From NCBI GenBank assembly GCA_030272155.1, contig CP126206.1, positions 806,001 through 870,000 on the forward strand: a stretch of 64,000 nucleotides of DNA, read 5' to 3'. Within the stretch, counting starts at the first letter, position 1; every line of letters starts with the position of its first letter. A program made the translations under genes and the position numbers. This stretch comes from Tetradesmus obliquus. Lineage: Eukaryota; Chlorophyta; Chlorophyceae; Sphaeropleales; Scenedesmaceae. Shown here in pieces: positions 1-11,092 of this stretch. The notes under the pieces were generated by a model. It searched no databases. It saw nothing but the letters and a program-made list of their open reading frames with translations, and had not been told where the DNA came from.

Positions 1-1480
1 GCCATCCGCATTTAAAACCATCCTGTACGCCATCATAACAGCAAACCAGACACTACTTCGGACACTGCAAAACTGAGGTCAGCGTGCTGCCATTGGACGG
101 ACTCAGCACAACTTCCCCACACTGTGCAGGTTCAATGCATCATCACGTGGACACAGCACAGCACACACCCGCCAAAGAAAGAACACCGCATTTGAAACCT
201 CCCTACAAGTTGAAACATCTTTCTCCACAATCTCGAACACGCCTCGGCACTGTGTATTTGCCCGACCACATTCTTAGTTGACACAACTCCAGTGTGACCC
301 GTGTGCCACGCCCAGCTGTGTTCTGTGAAGCGTGTCAGCATCATTTGCCGGCACCGCACTCACACAAACCAGCAGCCCACCCATTACAACCATGCCCAAG
401 CACCCGCTGCTGATATTGCCGCCACCAAGATCACGCCTGTAAGACCGCATGATCTTAGGCAATTATGCCCAACTCTGCATCACAGACAACAAGCTAGGCA
501 TGCCCGAACAATTGCTGCCGTTTATGATTCCCACTTCTTCCACACCAACCAAAGTGAAGCTTGACTGCTGCACACGACCTGGCAAATTACTGCCAAGCAA
601 TGAGCCCTGATAAGGTGGCAAAGGTACAAGCGCATTTGACGGCTGTCGGCAGTAAACAACACAGCCAACATCCTCCCACCAACCTCTGTTTGTGTGTGTA
701 CTGCAGCGCTCAGCAGCATTCTTCACACTGTGAAGTTCACAGGCACATGGCGGGCAATCAACACCAGCCTATTCTCCATGTTGCAAGGACCTGTCTCCCC
801 CCCCCCAATCACCACCACCAAAAAAAAAACGCAGACCCAGTGAACCAAGGCCACAAGTGCAGGAGTGCAGTGTACGTACGCCTGCGATACTGCATAAGCA
901 GCAGTACTGCCCTTAAAGCAGCACAGCTGTGCCACTTGCGCGCCTGTGAGAAGCGCTTGATTCTAAATGTGAACAAGCAGCATGTTGGCTGTAACGCTGC
1001 ATTGCTCTATTGTGTGCTCTAAAAGCGAACGGTGTCAGAACCCAATGCACCGGCTGTGCCTCCAGAGGCACATGTTCTGCCTGCCTCCCTAATACAACCG
1101 GCCCACACCTCCAAGCGGCATACAGCAGCCACAGTTTTCAACCATCTCATGGGACAGAGCCGCACGAAGCCATCCTGTGTCACAAAGCCACATGTTATAC
1201 CAGACACCATCCCTAATAAGAATTGGGCCGATTGGCCCGAGAACCCAGGGTGCACACCTTGGTGCGAAGTGCATCTACACATGCGCCTGATCCTCTAAAC
1301 GCATGTGTATCCCGCCACCAGCCGATCGGCAGCTCCAGCCAAACCCTAAACTATGGACACACCTGAACCCTGCCACATGCCTAAACCTTGCCACCAGCTC
1401 ATCAAACCCTGAACCTGCACAAACAGCCGTTGCTGCCAGGACCCCCGCAACCTATGCAACCTTCCTCCAGGCGCATGCGT
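1..1480. other. Region without recognisable gene
   Basis: I find no conserved protein motif, RNA gene or mobile element here. The frames are open for up to about 150 codons (561-1022, plus strand), but without a convincing start, splice structure or family motif. There is a C-run and A-run at about 797-830. It could be intergenic sequence or the remote 3' side of a gene outside the window. Confidence 0.5.
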
Positions 1481-2760
1481 CAGCCCAGCCCGGCCGCCAG
1501 CGCACTGCACAGATGCAGCACACATATGCATCACCACACAGCCGTAAAATACTCAATGCATGCATTGCTGTCACAAGCGTTGATGAACACAAAGCCCAGC
1601 ATATTTTTGTTTGCCTGAGCCCTGCCACCCGCTGCCAGCAAGTTCAACGATCAAGCATGCATTGGCGTGCAGGAATCTTCAACACTCAAACCCTAACAGT
1701 GCTTGTCACCTCCCGCCAGGTGCTTGCTTACTGCCAGCATCAGCCCAGCCCTGCCGCCATCGCACTGCACAGCTGCAGCACCCAGAAAAAAGCCACACAG
1801 CCGTAAAGTAATCGATGCATGCATTGCTGTCACCAGCTACCCCAGGCCCTGGGCAGCACTGAAAACAACACCCTGCACATGTTGTGTGCCTAAGCCAGCA
1901 CCAACTTCACCATTAAGCGCACGCAGCAGCCATGGATGCATAGACCCTCTCCATCACAGAATGTGCCTGCATCAGGCCAGCCCTGCCACCAGCGCACTGC
2001 ACAGCTGCAGCACACATACGCATCACCACACAGCCGTAAAGCAATCGATGCATGCATTGCTGTGACGATCCACCCCAGGCCCTGGGCAGCACTGGAAACA
2101 ACACCCTGCACATGTTCATGCCTAAGCCAGCACCAACGCCACCAATAACCGCACGCAACAGCCATGCATGCGTAGACGCTCGCTATCACAGATTGTGCCT
2201 GCATCAGCCCAGCCCGGCCGCCAGCGCACTGCACAGTTGCAGCACACATACGCATCCGCACACAGCCGTAAAGTACTCGATGCATGCATTTCTGTCACAA
2301 GCTACCCCAGACCCTGGGCAGCACTGAAAACAACACCCTGCACATTGTGTGCATGCCTGAGCCCTGCCACTCGCCGCCAGCAGCTCCGGATTTCAACCGC
2401 ACGCAGCAGCCATGGATGCACAGACCCTCCTTCAGAGATCGGCACATTGCCTGCGTCAGGCCAGGCCTGCCACCAGCGCACTGCACAGCTGCAGCCCACA
2501 TACGCATCACCACACAGCCGTAAAGCAATCGATACATGCATTGCTGTGACAATCCACCCCAGGCCCTGGGCAGCACTGAAGTCAACACCCTGCACATTGT
2601 GCATGCCTAAAGCCCTGCCACCCGCCACCCTCCACCAGCAACTCTGAATTTCAACCGCACGCAGCAGCAATGGATGCATAGACCCTCCTTCGGAGATCGG
2701 CACATTGCCTGCATTAGGCCAGCCCTGCCACCAGCGCACTGCACAGCTGCAGCACAGACA
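1480..2760. repeat. Tandem satellite, about 235-255 bp unit, about five copies
   Basis: Blocks such as CACACAGCCGTAAAG (about 1538, 1795, 2030, 2265, 2510) and GCGCACTGCACAGCTGCAGC (about 1499, 1760, 1990, 2224, 2476, 2734) recur in the same order roughly every 240 bp. The last unit contains the final codons and stop of the AP2-type gene on the minus strand (stop near 2716). The array therefore looks like serial copies of that gene's 3' coding end spread into its 3' flank. The copies have diverged and carry no splice-competent gene of their own. Confidence 0.85.
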
Positions 2761-5048
2761 CGTCTGCTCCGCCACCCCTCGCAGCCAGCTGCTGCAGGCC
2801 TGCCAGCCAGCCAGCCGCAACGTGTGCGCTAATGCTGCTGGAAGGAGCTGCGCCGCTGCACATCAGCGCCTGCCCCAGGCTAGCCAGTGCAGCCAGCAGG
2901 CTGTCAACCAGGGCCTTCACTGCAGGCCTTGCAGCCAGCACGCCAGCAGCATATGCATTGCTGGCGCCAGCAGGCACGCTCAAGCTGCGTGAGAAATGCA
3001 GCATCAGCTGGCACAGCAGCTGCGTGGCGCACGCGCACGCGCTGCTCTGCTGCTGGCCGTTGTTTTGGGCAGAGGCTGCGGCTGCCTCCAGCTGCCGGCG
3101 GGCCTGTGACATCCAGGCAGACACTTCGCCAAATGCGCAGCCGTTGTCGCGGTGCAGCATCAGGGTTGCATTGAGCTGCAGCAGGTGCGCAGCACTGACC
3201 CGGACAAAGCCCAGCACATCCTCACACCTGCAATGCTCGGCCTGCCAGCAGCAGCTGCAGCAAGCATGGGTGCTGCTGCTGCAGCAGCAGCAGCAGCAGC
3301 AGCAGAAGAGCTTGCGCCCATCAGCTGTGGTGTTGCTGGCAGCACGTACGCCGTGCCAAAGAGCTGCGGCTGCTGCTGTTGCTGCTGCAGCGGCGGCAGA
3401 TTGTACAGGTACTGCTGCTGCTGCTGTTGTTGCCCTTGCATGCTGCTTGGCAGAGGCACCTGCTGCAGAATTATGTCCCACTCAGCATTGGCCTGTGGTG
3501 CCAAGAAGACACCATGCTGCTGCTGCTGCTGCTGAAAGAGGCTGGCTGTGCCGGCAGTTTGAGATGATGTGCCGGCTGCTGCTGGCATGCCCACAACAGC
3601 AGCCCCGGGGCCCGGCTCAATGACAGCCGCCCTCAACCCAGCATGCCCCTGCTGCTGCTGCTGCTGCTGCTGCAGTGCAGCGAGGTTGTGTGGTGCAGCA
3701 GCAAAGGCGCCGGCAACGCTGTTGTTGCCCCGGCCGTCGCTGCTGATGCCAAAGTTGCTGCTGCCGCTCCTCTCAAGAGGCGCGTACACGTTGGGTGCAA
3801 AGTTGTAGTCGTGTTCACCAGCTGCGTGGAATGGTGCAGCGCCAGCAAATGCAGGCGCATTCATGCCGTGCATTGCTGCCCAGGGGTCTGCTGCAGCTGG
3901 CATCGGGTCAAACCAGCCTAGCCCAAGGCCAAGGCTGTCAGCTGCTCCTCTGTTGTGTGGCATGCCGCCCGCCGCAGCGCCCTGGAACGCTGCTGCTGAC
4001 GCATGCTGTGCTGCGCGGCTGGTGCTGGCTGGTGCGCCCGCTGCTGCTGCTGCTACTGCGCCAGCAGCCACAGAGTGCCCAGAAGCTCCGGGAGATGACG
4101 GCCCTGGGTCAGGCATCCCCATCTGAGCTTGCAGCAACTGCAGATCTGGCAGTGCGTGCTGCTGGTGCCCCAGCAGCTGCTGCTGGTCATTTGGCAGTGG
4201 GCCGAGCTGCTGCATGAAGGCTGCAGCAGAGAGAGCCATGTCAGGATCCTCATCTGGCTGCTCACTGTCACAGATGGCAACAAGGCCCGTCAGGCCGCTG
4301 CTGCTGCTCAGCAGCAGCTGCTCAGCCAGATGCTGCTGGGCAGCAGCTTGCTCAGCAGCTGCCGCCGCTTGAGCTGCAGCCGCTGCTTCTGCGGCCGCAA
4401 CTGCTGCCGCCGCCACCTCTGCTGCCGCGGCCGCTGCTGCTGCTGCCTCCTGCTCCACTGCATTGTTGCCGTATCTGCTGCTGCCGTGCTGCTCCAGCAT
4501 CCGCAGCACGAAGACCTTCACCTTCGACAGTGCTGCGGAGTCTCTCAGCCGATGAAACCTGGGATCGTAGTTTGTGCGGGATCCTGGCCGCAGCTCTGTG
4601 ATGGCTGCGTCGTACGCAAGACGGGCTGTGATGACTTCCGCGAACCTGCGGTGATACGCCAGTGAAGACACATCAGTGTGTTGGTTAAAGGTCAATGAAA
4701 CTTGAAGTACAGCCACTCCATGGCTGCTATGGATGCGCGTGCAGTGAGGGTGCTGAGGTGCCAGGGCACTGCTTCAACGCTGTAAACACCAGAGATGACG
4801 CCGGGACAGCGAGCAAACATAATTTATAATGTTTGGTAATTTCATCGAGGCACATTTGAAGCGAATCGTGGAATATTATAAAGGAGGGTGCGTCCGGTCC
4901 CATTGCACTTTACCCACCTGCCCAGGAATTGGGCCTTGCCATGGACGCAGACGCGCACTTTGAAGCAGATTCCATCGGGTCGGTTCTCATGGCTAACGCC
5001 AATGCCCCACGCGCCCCAAGCCATGTGGCCTTCCGCTGCACCGGCCAT
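2714..5048 (-). CDS. AP2/ERF-domain transcription factor with AP2 domain split by an intron
   Basis: Three exons on the minus strand join in phase: 5048-4918, 4645-3350 and 3227-2714, giving 646 aa. The first exon has a start-proximal AP2 half (GVSHEN, then FKVRVCVHGKAQFLGR). Exon 2 completes it (F-AEVITARLAYDAAITELRPG then SRTNYDP), matching the AP2 helix and its Ala/Tyr/Asp and TN(F/Y) ends. The junction restores LGRF. An in-frame TGA lies seven codons before the ATG at 5048, supporting that start. The middle is polyAla, polyGln and Gly/Pro-rich low complexity, as in algal regulators. The last 170 residues (from CEDVLGFVRVSAAHLLQL) look structured but I do not recognise them. Intron 1 is 272 bp; intron 2 (3349-3228) is carried by a CTG-rich stretch. 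Expected role: sequence-specific DNA binding in the nucleus. The target is unknown. The AP2 call rests on motif reading, not a search. Confidence 0.8.
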
Positions 5049-5905
5049 TTCTGCAAGAGCGGTGCTTCACGTTGATCCGTTAAAGAGCTTAATATATGCT
5101 GATATTGCGGCCAATAAGACAGGGTTTCTTGGTTCACTGTGTGGTAGGACTAGATGCAGTCAGCACTTCTCAACACGCGTCGATCAGCGAACGTAAAGCA
5201 AGTTACCAGGTCAGCTGATCCACATTGTTATGTGCCGGCGTTCTCGAACAAGCACGCACACCGAGGCTCAGATGGGTTTTTGTTATTAGTCATGTCACCG
5301 GTGGGCGCCCGGTCCGAACGGCCGAAGCGTCTGCTTGACTGTATGATGGGTAATTTAACAAAGTACAAAAAAAACTTTGCATCAATGTTCCATGCTGGGC
5401 ATGTGATGATTCCGTGAAGTCAGTCACTAGCGTTGGCTCAACGTCACTGACGATCACTGACATGATGTAAAATACAACATGAGTTCAAACACATCACGAG
5501 TACAGCCCGGCTGTACCTGGCCCGAGCAGGGCCCAGGTCAGGGCTTAGACCAGAAGGTAGCGATGCAGATCCTAAAGGCAGTACTACCGTAGCCCAAGTG
5601 ACTGGCCCAGTCATGACTGATCACTGGGCCGCCCAGTGGGGCCCACTGATTGTTGCTGCGCATCTGGCATGTGACAGGCACCTGCCACAGTGTCAGGCCG
5701 CCTGATCAGTCAGTGACGTCAGGTCGACCTTGGTAACGGTGCTGACCTTCAAGCCATCACGCAGCCTGGGAGCGGCTCCGAGCTTGAGTCAACTGTGCAG
5801 GCTGCCCAGCTGAGCTTGGTGCCTAGGCACTGTAGTGCGCCTGCAGCAGCATGTGTGTGCATCTGCATCATCACTTCTGGCAGTGCTGCTGCTGCCATCT
5901 GGCAG

Positions 5906-5950
<45 letters not shown>

Positions 5951-6039
5951 GTAGATGCATACAGAGGCTGTGGCCCTGGCTCAACTTGAGACACTTGTCA
6001 CCTGTGACACACAACGCCTCAGTGACTCCGTGATGCAGT
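5049..6039. other. Intergenic region with (CAG)n tract
   Basis: No gene recognised. A perfect (CAG)n run lies at about 5908-5950. The stretch 5430-5760 is rich in short inverted TCACTGAC/GTCAGTGA and GGCCCAG/CTGGGCC words and may be an old foldback element, but I could not define its ends. Confidence 0.5.
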
Positions 6040-6689
6040 GTGCAGCAGCACCGGTGGTACCACCCCTGGTTCTCTTGAAGATATTATACGTTTATGAATG
6101 ATGCAGGTAAATACATGCCATGTTCCTGGTGTGTGTCCTTACATACAACAAACATACAACACTGCTTACATGTACAGCAAACACGTGAGTGCACTCTCTG
6201 TAACTGGCACGTACAATGACACTTGCGGGCACAGCGCCTGCTTGCTCAGCAGGGTCAGCATGATGCAGCCGCTGCGGCTGCATCCGCACAGCTGTCACAG
6301 CTGCACGGTTCGGCACAGCTGCGTGGCAGCAGCAGCTGTGCGGCAGCAGCAGCAGCAGCGGCTGTGCACTGTCAGACCCTGCCGCACAGCTGTGCGGCAG
6401 CAGCAGCGGCTGTGCACTATTGCAGTGCTGGTAAATCTTTCCTTGCAGGAGCAGGCATGTTGCTGTATGGCACAAAAAACAACACCCGTGTTGCTGCAGC
6501 TGCATGCAGTAACAAGCTTGTCCTGCACACGGTTCAGCTGATACAGCTGCTGCATCACTTTTGTCTGTTTGCATATGGATCCACGCACTCGATGATGGCT
6601 GCAATCGCCATTTCCATGTGGCACGCAAGCACCCCCGCCTGCCGTTCAGACTCTGAACATATGATATGTACATGCCGCATGCACCCCCG

Positions 6690-6905
6690 CCTGCTGTGCA
6701 GATACCTACAGAGCACGATCATTACCGCCTGCTGTGCAGATATGTACAAAGCACGATCATTCCCACCTGCTGTGCAGCCATGTACAAAGCACGATTATTC
6801 CCGCCTGCTGTGCAGCCATGTACAAAGCACGATCATTACCGCCTGCTGTGCAGCCATGTACAAAGCACGATCATTCCCGCCTGCTGTGCAGCCATGTACG
6901 AGCCG
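6690..6905. repeat. 38-bp VNTR downstream of ALG14 copy 1
   Basis: Units containing CGCCTGCTGTGCAGCCATGT followed by ACAAAGCACGATCATT repeat about six times. The matching place in block copy 2 (about 51025-51085) has only about two units, so the array has changed length since the duplication. It lies about 140 bp or more past the ALG14 stop. I see no coding function. Confidence 0.85.
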
Positions 6906-7041
6906 CAAGCACCACCGCCTGCCGCTCAGAGTTGCACAAGCCGCCCAAAATGTGTCGATGACATGCGTGACAGCACATTGGCTGCCACATTCATCACGTG
7001 CCAGACAGATGTTCAACAGTGTGTGTATGCACTGACGGCAT

Positions 7042-9038
7042 TCAGTACAGTCTTCCTGCGTATATACTGCAAGGAAATCGGACCTGCAGCTCCGGCCACT
7101 GCACTAGGAACCTATCCACCATCCTGCCGTAGTAGAGGATCTTGCCTGACAGGCTCAACTTGCGCACTCGCGCAATGCTCTCCACATAGACAACCCTGCA
7201 GTCAAACAGCGCCAGCATCCTGCACCAGCAAACCGTGCAGCAAGCATTCAATGTACAAGCAAGAAGCAGAACAGGACAGACAGCTCAAGATGGGGCTTGC
7301 GGCGCGCTGGAATGCTGCGTTAGTGTAGCAGCAACAGCTTCAGGTGCTGTTGCAGCAGCCTATGCTAGCGAAGCGATGACAGTTCAAAGAAGAACATGGG
7401 GAGAAACGCAGTGTCTGCATAAGCATTGCTCAAGCATCCTGCAAGCCAGCATGCAAGAAGGCAGCAACAGGATGACCACCATAGGATGACAGCCACAGCG
7501 ATGCATGCATTACATCCGTCCTGACAGCGCAGCCCCGTATGAAAACCAGCAAATCAAAAGAAATAAGACTAAGGAAGCACACAACATTGGTGCGGTCAGC
7601 TGGTTGGACTTGCAGCACTCTTATTTTGCCGGCAGTCTTGCACCCTGTATCCTGACTTGCGAGCAAAGCTACACGACACATACTAATCCTGCTTGCACTG
7701 ACAGGCATATTTCTGGTGTACATACTAGAGGAGTGCTCTGGGGTGCCATGACCCAACATGCGAGGCCACCATGCAGGCTGCTTGCCCTGCTAGCCCACCT
7801 GTACAAGCACGCCATGGCACACACTGGCACACATGTACTTGGGCCATTCACCAGCACCTGCAGACACATGCAGAGAAATTGCACAATCAAGGGACTTCTG
7901 TACAACTGATCCCGCCACTCCCATTCTCCAAAATTCATTTTGTGTGAAATTGATCCCACAAAGCAGTACTTGATCGATAATATTGTGCCGCAGCACCACC
8001 CGCGCAGCACACAGCAGCGAGTACAGCACTCACAACTCTCTAGCCGGGACTTTTGTCGTACAGAACTCACCAGCTGTCGTACAGGACTCACCAGCTGGGG
8101 CTTGTGCCGCAGCACCACCCGCGCAGCAACCAGCAGCGAGTACAGTACTCCGAGCTCACTAGCCGAAGCTGTTGTCGTGCAGGACGCACCAACTGTCGTA
8201 CAGGACTCACCAGCTGGGGCTTGTGCCGCAGCCCCACCCGCGCAGCACACAGCAGCGAGTATAGCGCTCAGAACTCACTAGCCGAAGCTGTTGTCAGACA
8301 AAACACACCAGTTGTCGTACAGGGCTCACCAGCTGGGGCTTGTGCCGCTGCCCCACCCGCGCAGCACACAGCAGAGTTGCGAATAAAAAGCAGTTGATTT
8401 GGACTGTTGAAAAGCAGTGACAGCCAGTCGGCAGCTAACCCTTAAAAAAGGTGGCTCACCAGCTGGGGCTTGTGCCGCAGCACCACCCGGGCAGCACACA
8501 GCAGCGAGTACAAGGTGGAGAAGGCGGAGGTGAAGTACGACTGGCCCACCTCCCTGCCACGAGGGATCTGCTCAACTGACACATCTCCTGGGGTGTCCTG
8601 CAAGAGTAGTCACCAGGCAGAGCAAGCAGCAGCAGCAGCAGCAGAAGCAGCAGCAGTGGCACCCTGCCAGTGCTGAGCAGGACGCCCACCTCCCTGCCAC
8701 GAGGGATGCTTTCAACTGTTAGTGCCAAGGGCGGCCCCTGCTGACACAACAGCAACAGCAGCAGCAGCAACATGGACAACAACATCAGGGGCAGCACCAA
8801 GGTGGTGAAGGCGGAGGTGATGTACGACCGGCCCACCTCCCTGCCACGTGGGATTGCCTCAACTGTCAGTGCCACGGACGACCCCTGCTGACACAACAGC
8901 AACAGCAGCAGCAGCAACATGGATACAACACCAGGGGCAGCAGCAAGGTGGTGAAGGCAGAGGTGAAGTACGACTGGCCCACCTCCCTGCCACGAGGGAT
9001 CGTCTCAATTGTTAGTGCCACGGACGACCCCTGCTGAC

Positions 9039-9084
<46 letters not shown>

Positions 9085-9995
9085 GGGTTAGGTTGGGTTG
9101 TATTAGAGGGTTTAGTTTTAAACTCTAAACCCTAAAGCCAACAGCAGGAGGCGGCACATGTGCCAGTTGCAACGTGCTTGTAAGAGTGCTGCCACGGGCC
9201 ATGCCAACTGCCAGTGACAGGCAATCACTGCGGCATGGGTGCCACACTATAAGTATGTCTATCGCATGACCGTGCTACTGGACTGCGTGATCAGACCACT
9301 TGGAGCGCCAGAAGCCATCAAACAGGGGGGCTTCTGGTCCAGCATCGCATGCAGGTGCGCAGTGGTGCATTTACCATGCCTGAAACTGTCATTTTGCACG
9401 TTACACTACTGGTAGCCTCCCACTGGCCATTGCTAGCCTGCATTGCTGCAATGCAGCTGTTGAACAGCTGACCTACAGTCATATGCTAGGGGAGGGCTTA
9501 CATGTACAGCATGACTGTGTGCAGCTGTGCAGCTGTGCGACATGCTGGACTGCTGTGGGCTGCGGACGTGCCACTTTGTGGGGATGTTTGAGTGTCCTCA
9601 TCTGTAACCACTGCAGCAGGCGTGACTGCTGCTGCAAATATCCGCAAAATACTCTAGATAATTCTCTCTAGAAATCACCTTGCTGACAGCCCACTCTTGC
9701 TCCCTGCTGAGAGCTCTTGTGGCGCTCATGTGGTCCGTGTTTGCTGCAACATACACCCTGGGGCAGTAGAAGGCCCTGTCCATGCTTTCCAGCAGCATCA
9801 ACATCTCCGCTGTGTGCCCTCCTACAGTTTGCAACAATGTGCGTGTTGCTGAAGCAGATGCAATTCGTTATACTGCATCCTGCAGCCTCAGCGAGCCTTA
9901 TCAATCACGTGCAGAGAGCCTTTTTATCACATGCACTCACCAGACCCCAGCACGATCATGGTCTTCACAGGCCCGGTTGTTATGAATGGTTGCAT
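7042..9995 (-). CDS. ALG14: ALG14, membrane subunit of UDP-GlcNAc transferase (copy 1)
   Basis: Five minus-strand exons, 9995-9941, 9821-9679, 8597-8460, 7857-7799 and 7219-7042, sum to 573 nt with consistent phases and a single stop: 190 aa, the usual ALG14 size. Motifs in order: MIVLGSGGHTAEML (made across the exon 1-2 join), PRVYVAANTDHMSA, IPRGREVGQSYFTSAFSTL, LVNGPSTCVPVC, VVYVESIARV, LSLSGKILYY, FLVQWPEL, and the C-terminal SIYAGRLY. In the family, ALG14 anchors ALG13 to the cytosolic ER face, and the pair adds the second GlcNAc to dolichol-PP-GlcNAc. The N-terminus is short, so I see no strong separate anchor. Intron 2 holds three partial copies of the first half of exon 3, and intron 3 about four copies of its second half with donor. 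ALG13 lies 1.1 kb upstream on the same strand. Confidence 0.95.
7985..8400 (-). repeat. Echo copies of the 3' half of ALG14 exon 3 plus donor site
   Basis: About four units of roughly 120 bp, each reading on the minus strand as YSLL-AARVVLRHKPQL followed by a GTGAGCC donor, lie downstream of the true exon end at 8460. Starts are visible near 7988, 8088, 8208 and 8328. They lie in intron 3 and each keeps the exon's terminal codons and 5' splice site. Block copy 2 has the same arrangement with fewer units (52455-52730). Confidence 0.9.
8660..9040 (-). repeat. Echo copies of the 5' half of ALG14 exon 3
   Basis: Three units of about 135-145 bp in intron 2 each encode IPRGREVG plus part of SYFTSAFTTL on the minus strand (DNA landmark CTCCCTGCCACGAGGGAT at about 8690, 8838 with one change, and 8981). 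Each is preceded by a CAG-type acceptor and followed by CTG-rich sequence. The true exon 3 at 8597-8460 is the only copy that continues into the second half of the exon. Confidence 0.9.
9082..9136. repeat. Telomere-like TTTAGGG/CCCTAAA palindromic island
   Basis: GGGTTAGG and GAGGGTTTAG are followed within about 15 bp by CTCTAAACCCTAAA, giving a short head-to-head telomere-like palindrome in ALG14 intron 2. The same island is in block copy 2 (about 53425-53495), with a slightly longer left side. It suggests a plant-type TTTAGGG telomere repeat in this organism, or may simply be a degenerate palindrome. Confidence 0.6.
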
Positions 9996-11092
9996 GGTAA
10001 TATATAGGCCTAATCAGATTGAGCTGATCATCGCCAAATAGAACGACGCTGCTGCTGTACCCCTGTGCAATCAGCCCGTCAGCTCAGACTGCAGGGCGAC
10101 TTGATTTACTATACATAAACCGATCATTTGACCGTCGCTGTCATGCTAAACTGTTCGGGAGCTTGCAGCGTGTTGCCCGGCTGTCGGGTGACACGGGTGT
10201 TTTTCTAACATTTTCAGACAGGTCTACATGAGGACGGTCGGTTTGAGCCATTTCGCCGTTTTGCAGTGCTGTTTTGCATTAGCATTTGTGTGGCTGCACT
10301 TCCTGGCTGGTATAGGGGGCATAGAGATCCTTCTCAGCAGAAAACAGGGAAAAAAGTTACAGTGACAACAGTCTGGTTAGTAGTGACACCACTAGTGACT
10401 ACTAGTCACAACACGGTGACAACGTTGACCAGTGTGTGCCACCGCACAGCAGAGCAACAGCACAGCAGAAAAGAGCAGCTGGGAGATGTGGCCAAATGAT
10501 TGCTGGTTGTGCAGTTGCTACGATTGCAACATCACAATCTTCCCCTCCCTCCTCTTCCCCTGCACTGAGTTAGGGACAGGCCACTGGCTGCTGCTTACGG
10601 TCTCGATCTTCACCAATTGACCCACCCACGCCACCCCTCCAGTTTAGAAGAGGGGCAGTCAAGTGCACATGCAGCCTGCTTCTGCAAGGGGGCTGGGGCT
10701 CATGGCAAAACAAACAAACAAACATGGCAATCACTTGCTAGCAGCACCAGCACGCATGCACGCAAGATGCCCTACGCTATGCACAAATTCCGACTACCAC
10801 ATGTGCAGGAAGCAGCTGAGCAAAACATTGGATGGCTCGATAATTGGCTGTGTTGCGGTTGTGTAACACATAAATGTCTCATCAATCGTGAAGCTTCACT
10901 TAAGCCACTCAAGGCACCAGACCAGTTCGAGGGTGGCGCGTGCATATTGGAGGGCTGGGAGCCCGGATACATAACAGTGCTTTTGAAATGACAGAAGTAC
11001 AGCAGTGTGCCACAAGAACACTCAACAATCCCTCTCTTGCTTCAACATGCAGATATGAATAGCTGAAGCTGTCTCAGCTATGCAGAGGCCTC
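9996..11092. other. Intergenic region between ALG13 and ALG14 (copy 1)
   Basis: About 1.1 kb separates the ALG13 stop from the ALG14 start, both on the minus strand, so it should hold the ALG14 promoter and ALG13 terminator. Short GTGACAACA/TAGTGACTACTAGT inverted words occur near 10355-10425. It is alignable to 54351-55463 at clearly lower identity than the ALG14 core. No other gene recognised. Confidence 0.55.

Noticed and set aside
561-1022. 153-codon plus-strand frame
   Set aside because: No ATG start, no motif and overlapping frames of similar length; chance is sufficient.
6098-7328. Plus-strand frames over the VNTR downstream of ALG14 copy 1
   Set aside because: They are made of the 38-bp repeat and antisense ALG14 exon 5; the frames are not kept in the second copy.
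8456-8920. Separate Leu-rich protein of 154 codons on the minus strand (also 52808-53272)
   Set aside because: It is a read-through of ALG14 exon 3 echoes and CTG tracts, not an independent gene.
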